Below, piece by piece: positions 39,282 through 48,145 of a DNA stretch of 59,698 bases (its first letter is position 1; each line of letters opens with the position of its first letter). The position numbers and the translations under genes are program-made. This DNA comes from a virus. The stretch spans positions 1-59,698 of the IMG/VR virus record IMGVR_UViG_3300037054_000205, one strand, 5' to 3'. The notes beneath the pieces are model-generated. The model was not told where the DNA came from and did no database searches. It was given only the letters and a program-made list of their open reading frames with translations.

Positions 39282-40749
39282 GCCGTTAAAGGCCGGAACC
39301 ATCGACGGGGTTGAGCCTGTTCTGGCCACGTTGCCGACCGGGGAGGCCATAACCCGGTACATCATCACGTCGGCGCAGAATAACACTGAGATGCACGAGG
39401 GGACGTGGCAGAACCTACTTGCGCTGACCAATTACTATAAAGCCACGTTGTTGGTTGGAACCTTTACCTATAACAAGAGTGCTTATGGGGAAGCCTCCGT
39501 TAAACGAGGAACCGCCGACGAGGGAGACCATGGTTCCCTCTATGACCCGCGTCTCGTGCAGTACTTCTGCGATAAGCGCGTGCAACTCGGTCGGGGACTG
39601 GTGTGGTGCGGGGACTTGAACATTCAGCCCACCGCAAGTAACCCGCTCTCCGGTTACGACACCTTTTGCGGACGCAATTCCTGTATCTTTCCACACGCCA
39701 AGATAGCGGAACGGAGCGTGGCATCAACGGGCGGGAGCGGCGCGAAACTCATCTACACCACGGGAACGACAACCTGCAGGAACTACGTCCAGATGAAGGC
39801 CGGGCAAAAAGCAGAATTCAATCACACCTTCGGCGGACTGATTGTCGAAGTTGATAGCCAAGGTGTATGGAAGGTCCGCCAACTCGACGCCGAAACAGAC
39901 ACCGGAACCATCTGCGACTTGAATTTGAAGGTCGAGCGCGGGGTGGTGACCGACACGCATGGAGACAACGTGGAAGCTATCGTGTTCGGCGATATCCACG
40001 CCACCATCATCGACCCGACAGTCCTGGCTTTATCGGCCACGGCCCCGGGCAATATGATTGATTTTTTGAAACCAAAATACGTCGTCATTCATGACTTAAT
40101 GGAGGGGGCTTCCGTCAACCACCATGACGTGAAGAAACCAGTAGAGAGGTTCAAAAAAGAGTTGCGCGATTTGACGGTCGTCCAACACGAACTGCAGGCC
40201 ACCGCCGAGGTCCTCACCAAGTATTACCGCCCGGGCTCGCAAATTGTGGTGGTGAATTCTAATCACGACCGCTGGCTCGACCTTTGGCTCGATACCTACA
40301 ACGCGCAAAAAGATGATGTGCGCAATTTAGAAATCTATCACGACGGCAACGCCGCGCGCCTCAAACAACAGCGACTCTGCGGCAGCGCCATGAACGTCCT
40401 CGAATACTTGCTCCGCAATCACACCGATTGTACCGCCCCCGCCCGATTCCTGGGTCTGGACGAACCCTTCTTGCTTTGCGACAATCGTCTCGAATGCTAC
40501 CATGGAGACCTGGGACCGAACGGGACGCGCGGGTCCGCCCCGGCACTCTCTAAGGTGGGGCGTCGGGCTATCATCGGCCACTCTCACGTTGCGGGCATCT
40601 GGGATGGGTTGTACTCAGTCGGCACCAGTACTGAACTGCGAATGGGATACAATCATGGCCCCAGTGCCTGGACACACAGCCATGTGATTGTCTACAAGAA
40701 CGGGAAGCGGGCTATAGTCACCATGTACGAAGGAAAGTGGAAAGCCTAA
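39223..40749 (+). CDS. Calcineurin-like metallophosphoesterase, 508 aa
   Basis: CGGAGGATAAC precedes the ATG. The C-terminal half has the metal-binding set FGDIH, VVNSNHDRWLD and GRRAIIGHSHVAG. The N-terminal 250 residues (YIITSAQNNTEMHEGTWQNL ... LVWCGDLNIQPT) are an extra domain. The layout recalls phage T5 A1-type DNA-transfer or nuclease proteins, though that similarity is remembered, not searched. It likely hydrolyses phosphodiester bonds in DNA or a nucleotide. Confidence 0.75.
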   Translation: MLKVKFVKRPASRKSKKPTKPLKAGTIDGVEPVLATLPTGEAITRYIITSAQNNTEMHEGTWQNLLALTNYYKATLLVGTFTYNKSAYGEASVKRGTADEGDHGSLYDPRLVQYFCDKRVQLGRGLVWCGDLNIQPTASNPLSGYDTFCGRNSCIFPHAKIAERSVASTGGSGAKLIYTTGTTTCRNYVQMKAGQKAEFNHTFGGLIVEVDSQGVWKVRQLDAETDTGTICDLNLKVERGVVTDTHGDNVEAIVFGDIHATIIDPTVLALSATAPGNMIDFLKPKYVVIHDLMEGASVNHHDVKKPVERFKKELRDLTVVQHELQATAEVLTKYYRPGSQIVVVNSNHDRWLDLWLDTYNAQKDDVRNLEIYHDGNAARLKQQRLCGSAMNVLEYLLRNHTDCTAPARFLGLDEPFLLCDNRLECYHGDLGPNGTRGSAPALSKVGRRAIIGHSHVAGIWDGLYSVGTSTELRMGYNHGPSAWTHSHVIVYKNGKRAIVTMYEGKWKA

Positions 40750-40765
40750 TTCGGAGGGATTGAGC

Positions 40766-41038
40766 GTGACTCCAAGTACGGTTCGGTATCACCAACAGAA
40801 AGCGGCGCGGAGAGACGCAGGATTATGTCATATTCCTCGGTGCCCGCATCCTGCGCGTCCAGGACGGGTCGACTGCGAGCACTGCAGCATGATACAAAGG
40901 CGCCGCGATACCCGACGCGCGGACGCATTCGAAGCGCGCGGCATCGGCAGAGGAATTAGACCAGAGTGGGAAGCGAAACGGGCCGAGAACCTCAACGCCA
41001 TAGCAGTCAAAATTTTACAAGGGCAGGAGCAATTATGA
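40766..41038 (+). CDS. Small zinc-finger-like protein, 90 aa
   Basis: GTG start with GGAGGG upstream (an earlier in-frame TTG at 40760 is less well placed). [20 protein letters not shown] carries four Cys in a C-x4-C...C-x2-C arrangement, followed by a strongly basic helix and [14 protein letters not shown]. It is the intact paralogue of the broken copy at 38104. It overlaps recA by 4 bp; a DNA-binding role is plausible. Confidence 0.65.
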   Translation: MTPSTVRYHQQKAARRDAGLCHIPRCPHPARPGRVDCEHCSMIQRRRDTRRADAFEARGIGRGIRPEWEAKRAENLNAIAVKILQGQEQL

Positions 41039-42045
41039 GCAGCAAAGATGAAGTTTCCACCAATCTCGATGACATCGTCGCCAAGATTGAAAAAGACCAC
41101 GGCAAGGGGAGCATCATGATGTTGGGTAGCAAGAAGTTTGCTCCCATCGACGTGATACCCACCTCTTCACTAGCTCTCGATGAAGCCCTGGGCGTCGGAG
41201 GTCTCCCGCGCGGGCGGGTAATCGAAATCTACGGGCCGGAATCGGGCGGCAAGACCACGCTGTCGCTGCACTGCATCGCCGAGGCCCAGAAGCTGGGCGG
41301 CAAGGCGGCGTTCATTGACGCAGAGAACGCCCTGGACCCTATCTATGCCCGCAAGTTAGGCGTAGATGTCGACCACCTCCTGGTATCCCAGCCTGACAAC
41401 GGCGAACAGGCTTTGGAAATTGCAAAGACCCTGATTGAGTCGGGCAAAATTGCTATCGTCGTCATCGACTCAGTCGCGGCGTTAGTCCCGAGGGCCGAAC
41501 TTGAAGGGGATATGGGAGACCCCCAGATGGGGCTGCAGGCCCGGCTGATGTCGCAAGCGCTGCGGAAGCTTACTGCCTTGACTAACAAGACCCGTACCGT
41601 TGTCATCTTCATCAACCAGATTCGGGAGAAGATTGGGGTCATGTTCGGCAGTCCCGAGACCACAACGGGAGGGCGCGCGCTGAAGTTTTACGCTTCCGTG
41701 CGGCTCGACATTCGAAAGACCGGGCCGATTAAAGACGGGGACAAAGTCATCGGGGCCGAAACCCGCATCAAGGTGGTGAAAAATAAGGTGGCCTCTCCGT
41801 TCTGCGTGGCCGAAGTCAAGATTCTGTATGGGCAAGGTATCTCCCGCGAAAGTGATTTGTTGACTCTGGGGGTCCTGCGCAACGTCATCGAAAAGAACGG
41901 GTCCTGGTTGTCGTATAAGGGCGAGAGAATTGGGCAAGGGGCGGAGCAGGCGCGTTTATTTCTCGTGAATCATGTTGACATCGCCACCAAGATTGATGTA
42001 GAATTACGGAATATAATTTTCAAAAAAGAGGTGACAGTTGATTAA
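41035..42045 (+). CDS. recA: RecA recombinase, 336 aa
   Basis: Start at 41035 in an ATGA overlap. Bacterial-type RecA with Walker A GPESGGKT (67-74), [20 protein letters not shown], the [16 protein letters not shown] loop and an acidic-to-basic C-terminus, slightly shorter than host RecA. It forms filaments on ssDNA and drives strand exchange with ATP. It sits with ERF-type annealing protein and SSB genes, so recombination-dependent replication is likely. Confidence 0.95.
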   Translation: MSSKDEVSTNLDDIVAKIEKDHGKGSIMMLGSKKFAPIDVIPTSSLALDEALGVGGLPRGRVIEIYGPESGGKTTLSLHCIAEAQKLGGKAAFIDAENALDPIYARKLGVDVDHLLVSQPDNGEQALEIAKTLIESGKIAIVVIDSVAALVPRAELEGDMGDPQMGLQARLMSQALRKLTALTNKTRTVVIFINQIREKIGVMFGSPETTTGGRALKFYASVRLDIRKTGPIKDGDKVIGAETRIKVVKNKVASPFCVAEVKILYGQGISRESDLLTLGVLRNVIEKNGSWLSYKGERIGQGAEQARLFLVNHVDIATKIDVELRNIIFKKEVTVD

Positions 42046-42664
42046 CACGAGTCCTGCAGAACATGCCTATGTCGAAGGCACCCCGCTCTTTGATATGTGC
42101 CGCATTTGTGGTTTGCATTACACAGCCCACACTCTGAACTACCGCGACGGGATAGTGCCCTGGGGGCTCGGGGGGACCGTCTCCCCCGCTCCGCAAGCTC
42201 CCGAACCACCATCTGTGACTGTCCAGACCACAGCAGGTGATAATGACAAATGGGCGGGTGGAAAAGTTCACCCGGATGAACCCCAATCTGTTCTGCCTTC
42301 CGACGCGGCGGCACGAAAGGGAATTCCAATCGGAACCGGGGTCATAGATTATTTCCCAGCAGCCTTAGCGGAAGTCGCCAAGGTGTCGTTCGCGGGGAAC
42401 CAGCAACATAATCCCGGCGAACCTCTACATTGGTCGCGCGGGAAGTCTACCGACCAAGCCGACACGATAATCCGGCATTACCTGGAGCGCGGGAAGATTG
42501 ACAGTGACGGACAGCGGCACTCCGCGAAGCTGGCATGGCGGACTCTCGCGCTATTGCAGCTTGAACTCGAAGAGGCAGGAGCCCCACTCGCACGAGGGGC
42601 TACTTTACCCGACGCCGCCCCGCAGGTTTATCCTGGATATGCCATCATCAAGGGGAAAATATGA
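42038..42664 (+). CDS. dATP/dGTP diphosphohydrolase-like protein, 208 aa
   Basis: TTG start behind AGAGGTGACAG, overlapping recA by 8 bp. The N-terminus has a small [11 protein letters not shown] knuckle. The C-terminal half ([59 protein letters not shown]) matches the DUF5664 / MazZ N-terminal pattern, where His and acidic residues bind metal and nucleotide. Family named from memory. Together with the MazG-like gene that follows it may sanitise or remodel the dNTP pool. Confidence 0.68.
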   Translation: MINTSPAEHAYVEGTPLFDMCRICGLHYTAHTLNYRDGIVPWGLGGTVSPAPQAPEPPSVTVQTTAGDNDKWAGGKVHPDEPQSVLPSDAAARKGIPIGTGVIDYFPAALAEVAKVSFAGNQQHNPGEPLHWSRGKSTDQADTIIRHYLERGKIDSDGQRHSAKLAWRTLALLQLELEEAGAPLARGATLPDAAPQVYPGYAIIKGKI

Positions 42665-42900
42665 ATCGCTCTTCCGCCATAGACTCGGTTGTTCGAGAAT
42701 TCGAGTCGGCCATCTCACGGTACCCGGCATTTCATTCTGCGCACGAAGGATACGCCATCATATTAGAAGAAGTTGATGAACTCTGGACAGAAGTCAAGAA
42801 GAGCCCAAAGAAACGCGACCCTATTCTCATGCGAGAGGAAGCAATTCAAGTGGCCGCTATGGCTTTGCGATTTCTGATTGACGTATGCCCAAATGAATGA
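42661..42900 (+). CDS. MazG-like pyrophosphohydrolase, 79 aa
   Basis: It starts in an ATGA overlap. YAIILEEVDELWTEVKK and EEAIQVAAMALRFLIDV supply the EExxE and ExxD metal-binding pairs of the all-alpha NTP pyrophosphatase fold, in a minimal 79 residues. It would hydrolyse (d)NTPs to monophosphates plus pyrophosphate. It follows the DUF5664-like gene, so the two may be halves of one MazZ-like function. Confidence 0.78.
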   Translation: MNRSSAIDSVVREFESAISRYPAFHSAHEGYAIILEEVDELWTEVKKSPKKRDPILMREEAIQVAAMALRFLIDVCPNE

Positions 42901-42914
42901 CTAACGGAGGTCCT

Positions 42915-43331
42915 ATGCTTAAGGTTTACCTCGCAGCACCGTACCAGAAAAAAGAAGACATTCGAAATTATGCCAAGGAGCTTCGGTCCTTGGGTATCGA
43001 AGTGACTTCTCGGTGGATAGATGAACCAGACAAACCAAATGTTCAGTTGAAGGATGTAGATGCGGCGATGTTGCGACTCTACGCAGGACACGATGTTGCG
43101 GATGTGCAGGCGGCGGACGTTTTCGTACTGTTCACTGACCCCACGAAAACCATCATTCGCCAAGGTCGCACGGTGGAGTCGGGTCTGGCTATCGCGTTTG
43201 GTATGCCCATTGTAGCGGTTGGGCTTGAATTTGAAAATATCTTCCACTACTTGCCGCAATTCACCCACTTCGAAACGTGGTATGATGTCCGGGACAAACT
43301 TTACGCTATGTACGTGCAAGCCACCCAATAA
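42915..43331 (+). CDS. Nucleoside 2-deoxyribosyltransferase-like protein, 138 aa
   Basis: Start 42915 has AACGGAGGTCC upstream. The pattern VYLAAPYQKK, DVADVQAADVFVLFTDP, GRTVESGLAIAFGMPIVAVG and NIFHYLP matches the phage nucleoside 2-deoxyribosyltransferase / DUF4406 fold, with the Glu of VESG in the catalytic position. It swaps or cleaves bases on deoxynucleosides. Its neighbours are nucleotide-pool enzymes and DNA polymerase, fitting a precursor role. Confidence 0.8.
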   Translation: MLKVYLAAPYQKKEDIRNYAKELRSLGIEVTSRWIDEPDKPNVQLKDVDAAMLRLYAGHDVADVQAADVFVLFTDPTKTIIRQGRTVESGLAIAFGMPIVAVGLEFENIFHYLPQFTHFETWYDVRDKLYAMYVQATQ

Positions 43332-43906
43332 TGCGCCCCAGACCCCCATGGAAGTGCCCGCACACCACCAGACCCTATCGGGCTCTGGGGCTCTGCAATG
43401 CCTGCTATTTGAAACAAAACGGCGGAAGTAAGCGATGGTATGCTCGCCATCGGACCCAAATGATTCAAACAGCAACTCAGTGGAATAAAATCCACGGAGA
43501 ACGACGACGAGAAATTTCAAGATTGTCTGCGCGGCGAGTGTACCGCCGAGACCCCCAGAAAGCGATGCGTGCGGTGATGCTCGAATACCACACAAATTTG
43601 AATTATCACATCGCCTGGAATTTGCGGGCGAAAGTTCGCATGGCTCTCCATGGTCGGGCTAAAACCGCCTCGACCCTAAATTTGCTCGGGTGCTCGCTAG
43701 ACGACTTCATCCGGCACTTAGAATCTCTTTTTACTTTCGGCATGACATGGGAAAATTATGGTTTAAGAGGATGGCATATCGACCATAAGCGTCCATGCGC
43801 GTCCTTCGACTTAAGCCAGCCCGCTCAACAACGAGCGTGTTTTCATTACACCAACCTCCAACCGCTCTGGGCCTTCGACAACTTGTCTAAGGGGAACAGA
43901 ATATGA
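43331..43906 (+). CDS. HNH homing endonuclease, 191 aa
   Basis: N-terminal Cys/His knuckle (CPHTTRPYRALGLCNACY), a long basic helix, then LLGCSLDDFIRHLESLF, GMTWENYGLRGWHIDHKRPC and CFHYTNLQPLWAFDNLSKGN, the typical ending of a phage HNH homing family. It shares its first base with the previous stop and overlaps the DNA polymerase ATG by 4 bp, so it is inserted tightly upstream of the polymerase. Confidence 0.87.
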   Translation: MRPRPPWKCPHTTRPYRALGLCNACYLKQNGGSKRWYARHRTQMIQTATQWNKIHGERRREISRLSARRVYRRDPQKAMRAVMLEYHTNLNYHIAWNLRAKVRMALHGRAKTASTLNLLGCSLDDFIRHLESLFTFGMTWENYGLRGWHIDHKRPCASFDLSQPAQQRACFHYTNLQPLWAFDNLSKGNRI

Positions 43907-46177
43907 ACCAATCATACCTGTTCCTTTGACTTCGAAACATTCTCTCTTCTCGACTTGACCGAGGTGGGTCTCGATAACTACGTTAATCACCCCTCAACAG
44001 GCGTCTCGATGCTCGGCTGGGCGTTGGACAAAGAAGATGTGGAGTTGTGGTTCCCGCACAAGGGACCCATGCCGCAGAAACTGCTCGATGCCCTGCTGGA
44101 CCCCGCCATCATTAAAGTTGCTTGGCATGCCATGTTCGAGTGCATGTTTATGAATCGTGTAGTCTTCGGCCCTCGGTACGCGGCGGGGGACCACCAAGTC
44201 CCCATTAGTGAATACCGCGACCCCATCATTCTGGCGCGCGCGTTGTCGCTTCCCGGAAAACTGAAAACCGTCGCGGAAGTTCTGCAAATGCAGAATCTGA
44301 AAGACCCGCGCGGGGAAGAACTGATGCAGATGTTCTGCCAGCCCGTCAGCCTGGGCGGGGAAATGACGTTGTTCGGGATGACCACGCCGCTCTTCCGAGA
44401 CCATAACAGCCACCCGCGCGAATTTGCCGAGTACGGCGAGTACTGCAAGCAGGACATACGGACAGAACGAGACCTCTGGTACCGCCTGCTGCAGATTCCG
44501 TTTCCAGAGATTGAATGGCAGGGATGGCTTCTGGACCAGAAGATTAACTCCTTTGGAATACCGGGGCGCAGGGACCTCGCCGAAAAAGGGCTGCGGCTTG
44601 CGCTAAAGTGGTTAGGAATCCAGAAAAAGCTTCTGAAAGAGAAGACCGGGTTGGCGAATCCCAACTCCGATGCGCAGTTTAAGGTGTGGGCTGCGGAGCG
44701 GGGGTATCGCCTAAACTCTCTTCGCGCGGAGACCGTAGCCGCCGAACTCAAAAATCCCGAAGCCCAGATAACTCAGGAATGCCGCGAAGCCTTCGCGTTG
44801 CGGTCTTCTGCCCGCAAGTCGTCTTATACAAAAATCGAGAAGTTCTTGAGTCTTCTGTCTACCCTTGATGACCGTCTACGCTACCAGTTTAATTACATGG
44901 GCGCATCGCGGACAGGGCGTTGGAAGAGCGGTGGCGGGGAAGATGCATCTATGCAGGTGCAGAACCTCGCGCGCGGGGTGAAGGCGGTCAAGAAGAAACT
45001 GGCATTGGCTCTAAAACTTTTGGAAGCGGAAGATTACGACGGAATTGTGAAGGAATTTACGAATACCAAAGACCCGAAGGATTCCATCACCATCATGGAG
45101 TTTGTCATCACCCTTCTGCGGTCGCTGTTCCAAGCCAAGCCAGGAAAGAAATTTCTCGTTGCTGATAAGAACGCTATCGAAAACCGCATGCTGGGCTGGG
45201 CGGCGGGATGCGAGAAGATTCTGGAGGTTTTCCGCCGAGGCCGCTGCCCCTACATGTCTTTCGGCGCGGAACTGTTTGGAATTCCATACGAACAATGGTG
45301 CCGAGTCGAGAACGGGGTTCATAAACCTAAGCCCGAATTTGAAGAGCGTCGGCAGCAGGCGAAAGCACCCGTACTCGGCGGGGGATACGGTCTCGGCGGC
45401 GGCGACAGCTACATCGACGAATACGGCGACGAAAAGCGTGGTGGGCTGTGGGGATACGCGCTGAACGTCTGTGGCGTCGATATGCCCAGAGAGTTGGCGC
45501 ATAAAGCCGTCAAGATTCTGCGAGAGACTTGGGTTGAGGTTCCGGTCTTTTGGACAGACCTCGAAGAGGGGTTCAAACAGGTCCTAAAGCGCGGCGGGTC
45601 TATCAGCGTCGGAAAGGTAACCTGGAATAAACACACCGAGGAGTGGGTCGAGCACCCCACCCACGGCAAGCAGTGCGTCATCACCTTTCGACGCATCGCG
45701 ATGGGGAACGGGAAATATACGATTCGGATGGAACTGCCGTCCGGGCGGGCTCTGCATTACCTGAACGCCACGATTGAGGACGAACAGCGCGTTAGCAAAA
45801 AGACGGGGAACCCCTACACCTCGCATACCATTTATTACGACGGCATCGAACATAGCGCGACCCAGGACGCGGCGGGCAAGACACAGAAGAAACACCACAA
45901 ATGGGGCCGGGTCAAGACGTACGGCGGCAAGCTGGCCGAGAACGCGGTCCAAGCTATGTCGCGGGACGACCTTTTGAACTCTATGTTCCTGGCCGATGAG
46001 ATGGGGTTTGACATTTGGGGTCTCTTTCACGACGAACTCGCGGTCGAAGTCTCCGACGACATGTTCGGGCTGCGGCTGGAAGACCTAATTTGGTGTTTTG
46101 TTCAGATTCCGTGGTGGGCTCCGGGGCTCCTCCTGGGGGCCGAAGGGTACGAGTCGAAAGTTTACAAGAAAGGCTGA
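43903..46177 (+). CDS. polA: Family A DNA polymerase, expressed through a probable +1 frameshift, 757 aa
   Basis: The ATG at 43903 overlaps the HNH stop (ATGA). Zero frame reads MNQSYLFL then TGA at 43927. A +1 shift at CTT-TGA-C gives MNQSYLFL-DFETFSLLDLTE, restoring the 3'-5' exonuclease metal ligands Asp9 and Glu11. Later motifs are VADKNAIENRMLGWAAG (palm motif A), AKAPVLGGGYGLGGG (O-helix region) and LFHDELAVEV (motif C). It should copy the phage genome with proofreading. Without the shift, the first in-frame start (TTG 43955) loses the exonuclease ligands. A sequencing error is the alternative. Confidence 0.85.
43921..43930 (+). other. Programmed +1 frameshift site candidate
   Basis: TTC CTT TGA C: CTT TGA C is exactly the slippery heptamer of bacterial prfB (release factor 2). 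Leu-tRNA on CTT can slip to TTT and the next codon becomes GAC. No Shine-Dalgarno-like stimulator lies 3 bases upstream as in prfB; the nearest is the initiation AAGGGG about 30 bases earlier. Confidence 0.7.
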
Positions 46178-46185
46178 GAAATTTC

Positions 46186-46214
46186 TTGACAAGGTTCCAG
46201 TACTTTGGTACTAT
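46186..46214 (+). promoter_or_regulatory. Sigma70-like promoter with AGTAC-TTTG-GTACT operator
   Basis: TTGACA at 46186-46191, a 17-bp spacer, TACTAT at 46209-46214. The inverted repeat AGTACTTTGGTACT (46199-46212) overlaps the spacer and -10, so a bound protein would block RNA polymerase. The predicted start is about 8 bases before the ATG at 46229. The same design recurs at 59103. Confidence 0.75.
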
Positions 46215-46228
46215 TGACGTGAGCAGAA

Positions 46229-46582
46229 ATGAGTTCGGATTTTACAATGCGGAGCATTCAGCAGGCTATTCGAGACGCGGGCGGGGAGTGGATTGGCGTT
46301 CAGACCGCGTTTCAGCCTTGGGATTCTGCGGCCCCCCAAATAGTGTTTAGGCATCCCCGTACAAAAAAGGTCGTCGTCCTGCGTTTCAACCCCATCTTGG
46401 ATAGTGCGGAGAAAATGTACGAAAAGGTCCTGGCAGTTCTTACCGAAGGTTACCCTTCTCCCATGCCAAGTCTTGAGCCCCAGGTCACGGTCCCTCTCGC
46501 GGCACTATTGAAACTCGGGGAGATTCTTTCGGACGCATCTAAAGAAATTACCGCGCTTTGCAAACAGGAGAAAAAGAAATGA
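46229..46582 (+). CDS. Hypothetical protein, 117 aa
   Basis: First gene of the recombination operon, almost leaderless from the promoter at 46186. The N-terminal 70 residues (RSIQQAIRDAGGEWIGVQTA ... RHPRTKKVVVLRF) look like a small alpha/beta fold and the C-terminus is helical. It overlaps the ERF gene by 4 bp, suggesting a helper role. No family recognised. Confidence 0.6.
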   Translation: MSSDFTMRSIQQAIRDAGGEWIGVQTAFQPWDSAAPQIVFRHPRTKKVVVLRFNPILDSAEKMYEKVLAVLTEGYPSPMPSLEPQVTVPLAALLKLGEILSDASKEITALCKQEKKK

Positions 46583-47553
46583 CAGACACACCGAAATTGA
46601 ATTTGCGCCAGAAGCTGATTCAGGTCTATTCCGAAATCGACCACATCGAGAAGTCCGGTCGCAACACAAAACAGAACTACAATTTCGTCAAGGCAGCCGA
46701 CGTTCTGCGCGCAATTCGCGACTCGTTCGCGAAGTTGGGTATCTACGCCCAGACGAACTATGAGTTGCTGGGGACGTATGACATCAAGACCAATAGCGGC
46801 GGGAATATGCACACCGCGACTGTGAAAGCCACCATCGTGCTGTACGATGCTGACTCCGATGAGACCAAGGCCATTAGCGGCCTGGGCGACGGGGCGGACT
46901 CAGGTGATAAGGGCATCTTTAAGGCCCAAACCGGAGCCACCAAGAACGCGCTCCGCAACGGAACTCTCTTGCCCGACGAAGCGGACCCTGAAGCAGATGA
47001 AGAGGTTGATGATAGAACCGCGCCGACCGCATCTAGGACCTACCAGGAAGACAAGCATGACGCTCCGCGCTCCCAGGCCACCCCTAAACAGGGCACGGAA
47101 CGCCCTACTCAGGCCCCTGCGACGGTACACGAGAAGGGGACCTCGCCAGCGGCCCACACCCAGGAGACCCCTACATTGTTTGGTGTGGCACCTGCGGCTG
47201 CCCAAGAGTCGACGGAGATTGCACAGGCTGCGGGTCGTGAACCCGGCGACGAGTCCGAGACAACCCCGCCGACAGAAGCCGAGTTGGTGACGTACCGCGA
47301 GAAATTCAAGAAGTTGGGTGATGACCTCTCGGCGGATGGTCAGTTGAAAGCCAGCAAGGGTCTCCCCCTCAACCGCAAACTGCTTGTCTTCCTATTGAGC
47401 ATCACGAAGGCGGCGGACGCAAAGGTTCTCACGAAGGCGCAATGGGATAACTTTTTCGGGCGCGTCAAGACGGCGATGGAGGAACCCACAATTGGTTTGG
47501 TCGGCATCACGAAGTTGGTCAACAAGGCAAACGGGCTCGACGACAAGAAGTAA
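46579..47553 (+). CDS. erf: ERF-family ssDNA annealing protein, 324 aa
   Basis: Start at 46579 in an ATGA overlap with GAGAAAAAG upstream. The first 150 residues (LIQVYSEIDHIEKSGRNTKQ, YNFVKAADVLRAIRDSFAKL, GDGADSGDKGIFKAQTGATK) carry the ERF pattern, including the G-D-x-x-D-K-x-x-x-K-A-x-x-x-A-x-K signature. A disordered Pro/Thr linker leads to a small C-terminal helical domain. It anneals complementary ssDNA during recombination, working with the SSB that follows. Confidence 0.85.
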   Translation: MTDTPKLNLRQKLIQVYSEIDHIEKSGRNTKQNYNFVKAADVLRAIRDSFAKLGIYAQTNYELLGTYDIKTNSGGNMHTATVKATIVLYDADSDETKAISGLGDGADSGDKGIFKAQTGATKNALRNGTLLPDEADPEADEEVDDRTAPTASRTYQEDKHDAPRSQATPKQGTERPTQAPATVHEKGTSPAAHTQETPTLFGVAPAAAQESTEIAQAAGREPGDESETTPPTEAELVTYREKFKKLGDDLSADGQLKASKGLPLNRKLLVFLLSITKAADAKVLTKAQWDNFFGRVKTAMEEPTIGLVGITKLVNKANGLDDKK

Positions 47554-47577
47554 CTAATTTCACACTAGGAGAGAACA

Positions 47578-47988
47578 ATGAACAATCTGGTAATTGTTGG
47601 ACGCATCGGACGCGTGGGTGATTTGAAATACACCCAAAGTAGCAAAGCAGTGGCTTATTTCAGTGTCGCGGTCGACAATGGGAAGACTTCGGATGGAGAG
47701 AAGCGCGAAGCCACTTGGTTCGAAGTGACTCTCTGGGAGAAGCAGGCGGAAAGTCTGCATCAGTACCTGCATGTCGGCGACAGAATCGGCGTCAGCGGAC
47801 AGGTTCAGTTGAAAGCGGCTGAAGAGCGGGGCGAGAAGACCTACCCAGCCAAACTGACCGTATCCTTTCCTCGGATTGAACTCCTGGGAGACTCCAACAA
47901 GCAGAATGACACTCAAAACGCCAAACCCGCGCAGCGACAGGCGGCGCCAGCCTCGACGCAAGTCAACGACGAAGATATCCCCTTCTAA
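47578..47988 (+). CDS. ssb: Single-stranded DNA-binding protein, 136 aa
   Basis: TAGGAGAGAAC precedes the ATG. N-terminal OB fold (NNLVIVGRIGRVGDLKYTQS, VAYFSVAVDN, ATWFEVTLWEKQAESLHQYL) and an acidic tail ending DEDIPF, the classic SSB tip that docks partner proteins. It coats ssDNA in replication and ERF/RecA recombination. Confidence 0.95.
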   Translation: MNNLVIVGRIGRVGDLKYTQSSKAVAYFSVAVDNGKTSDGEKREATWFEVTLWEKQAESLHQYLHVGDRIGVSGQVQLKAAEERGEKTYPAKLTVSFPRIELLGDSNKQNDTQNAKPAQRQAAPASTQVNDEDIPF

Positions 47989-47996
47989 TCGAAGTT

Positions 47997-48086
47997 GCGG
48001 AGTCGCACTCCGCTGATTTGGTGGTAGTATGAGATACGGCTAGCCTGCGGGAGCGGGCACAGGGTTTTCCCCGTGTCGTCTCATGC
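47997..48086 (+). ncRNA. Structured intergenic region, possible ncRNA or leader
   Basis: GCGGAGT-CGC-ACTCCGC (47997-48013) is a perfect 7-bp hairpin without a U-tract. It is followed by a nested structure. ATGAGA...TCTCAT arms (about 48030-48086) enclose GGCTAGCC and a CACAGGG/CCCCGTG hairpin with a TTTT loop. The gap has no ORF. It could be a leader controlling the helicase gene at 48146; it matches no RNA family I recognise. Confidence 0.35.
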
Positions 48087-48145
48087 GCGCGTGGTAGCAC
48101 CAACGAGAATGCCAAAAATCCACGCACAAATTTTATGAGGTGTCT

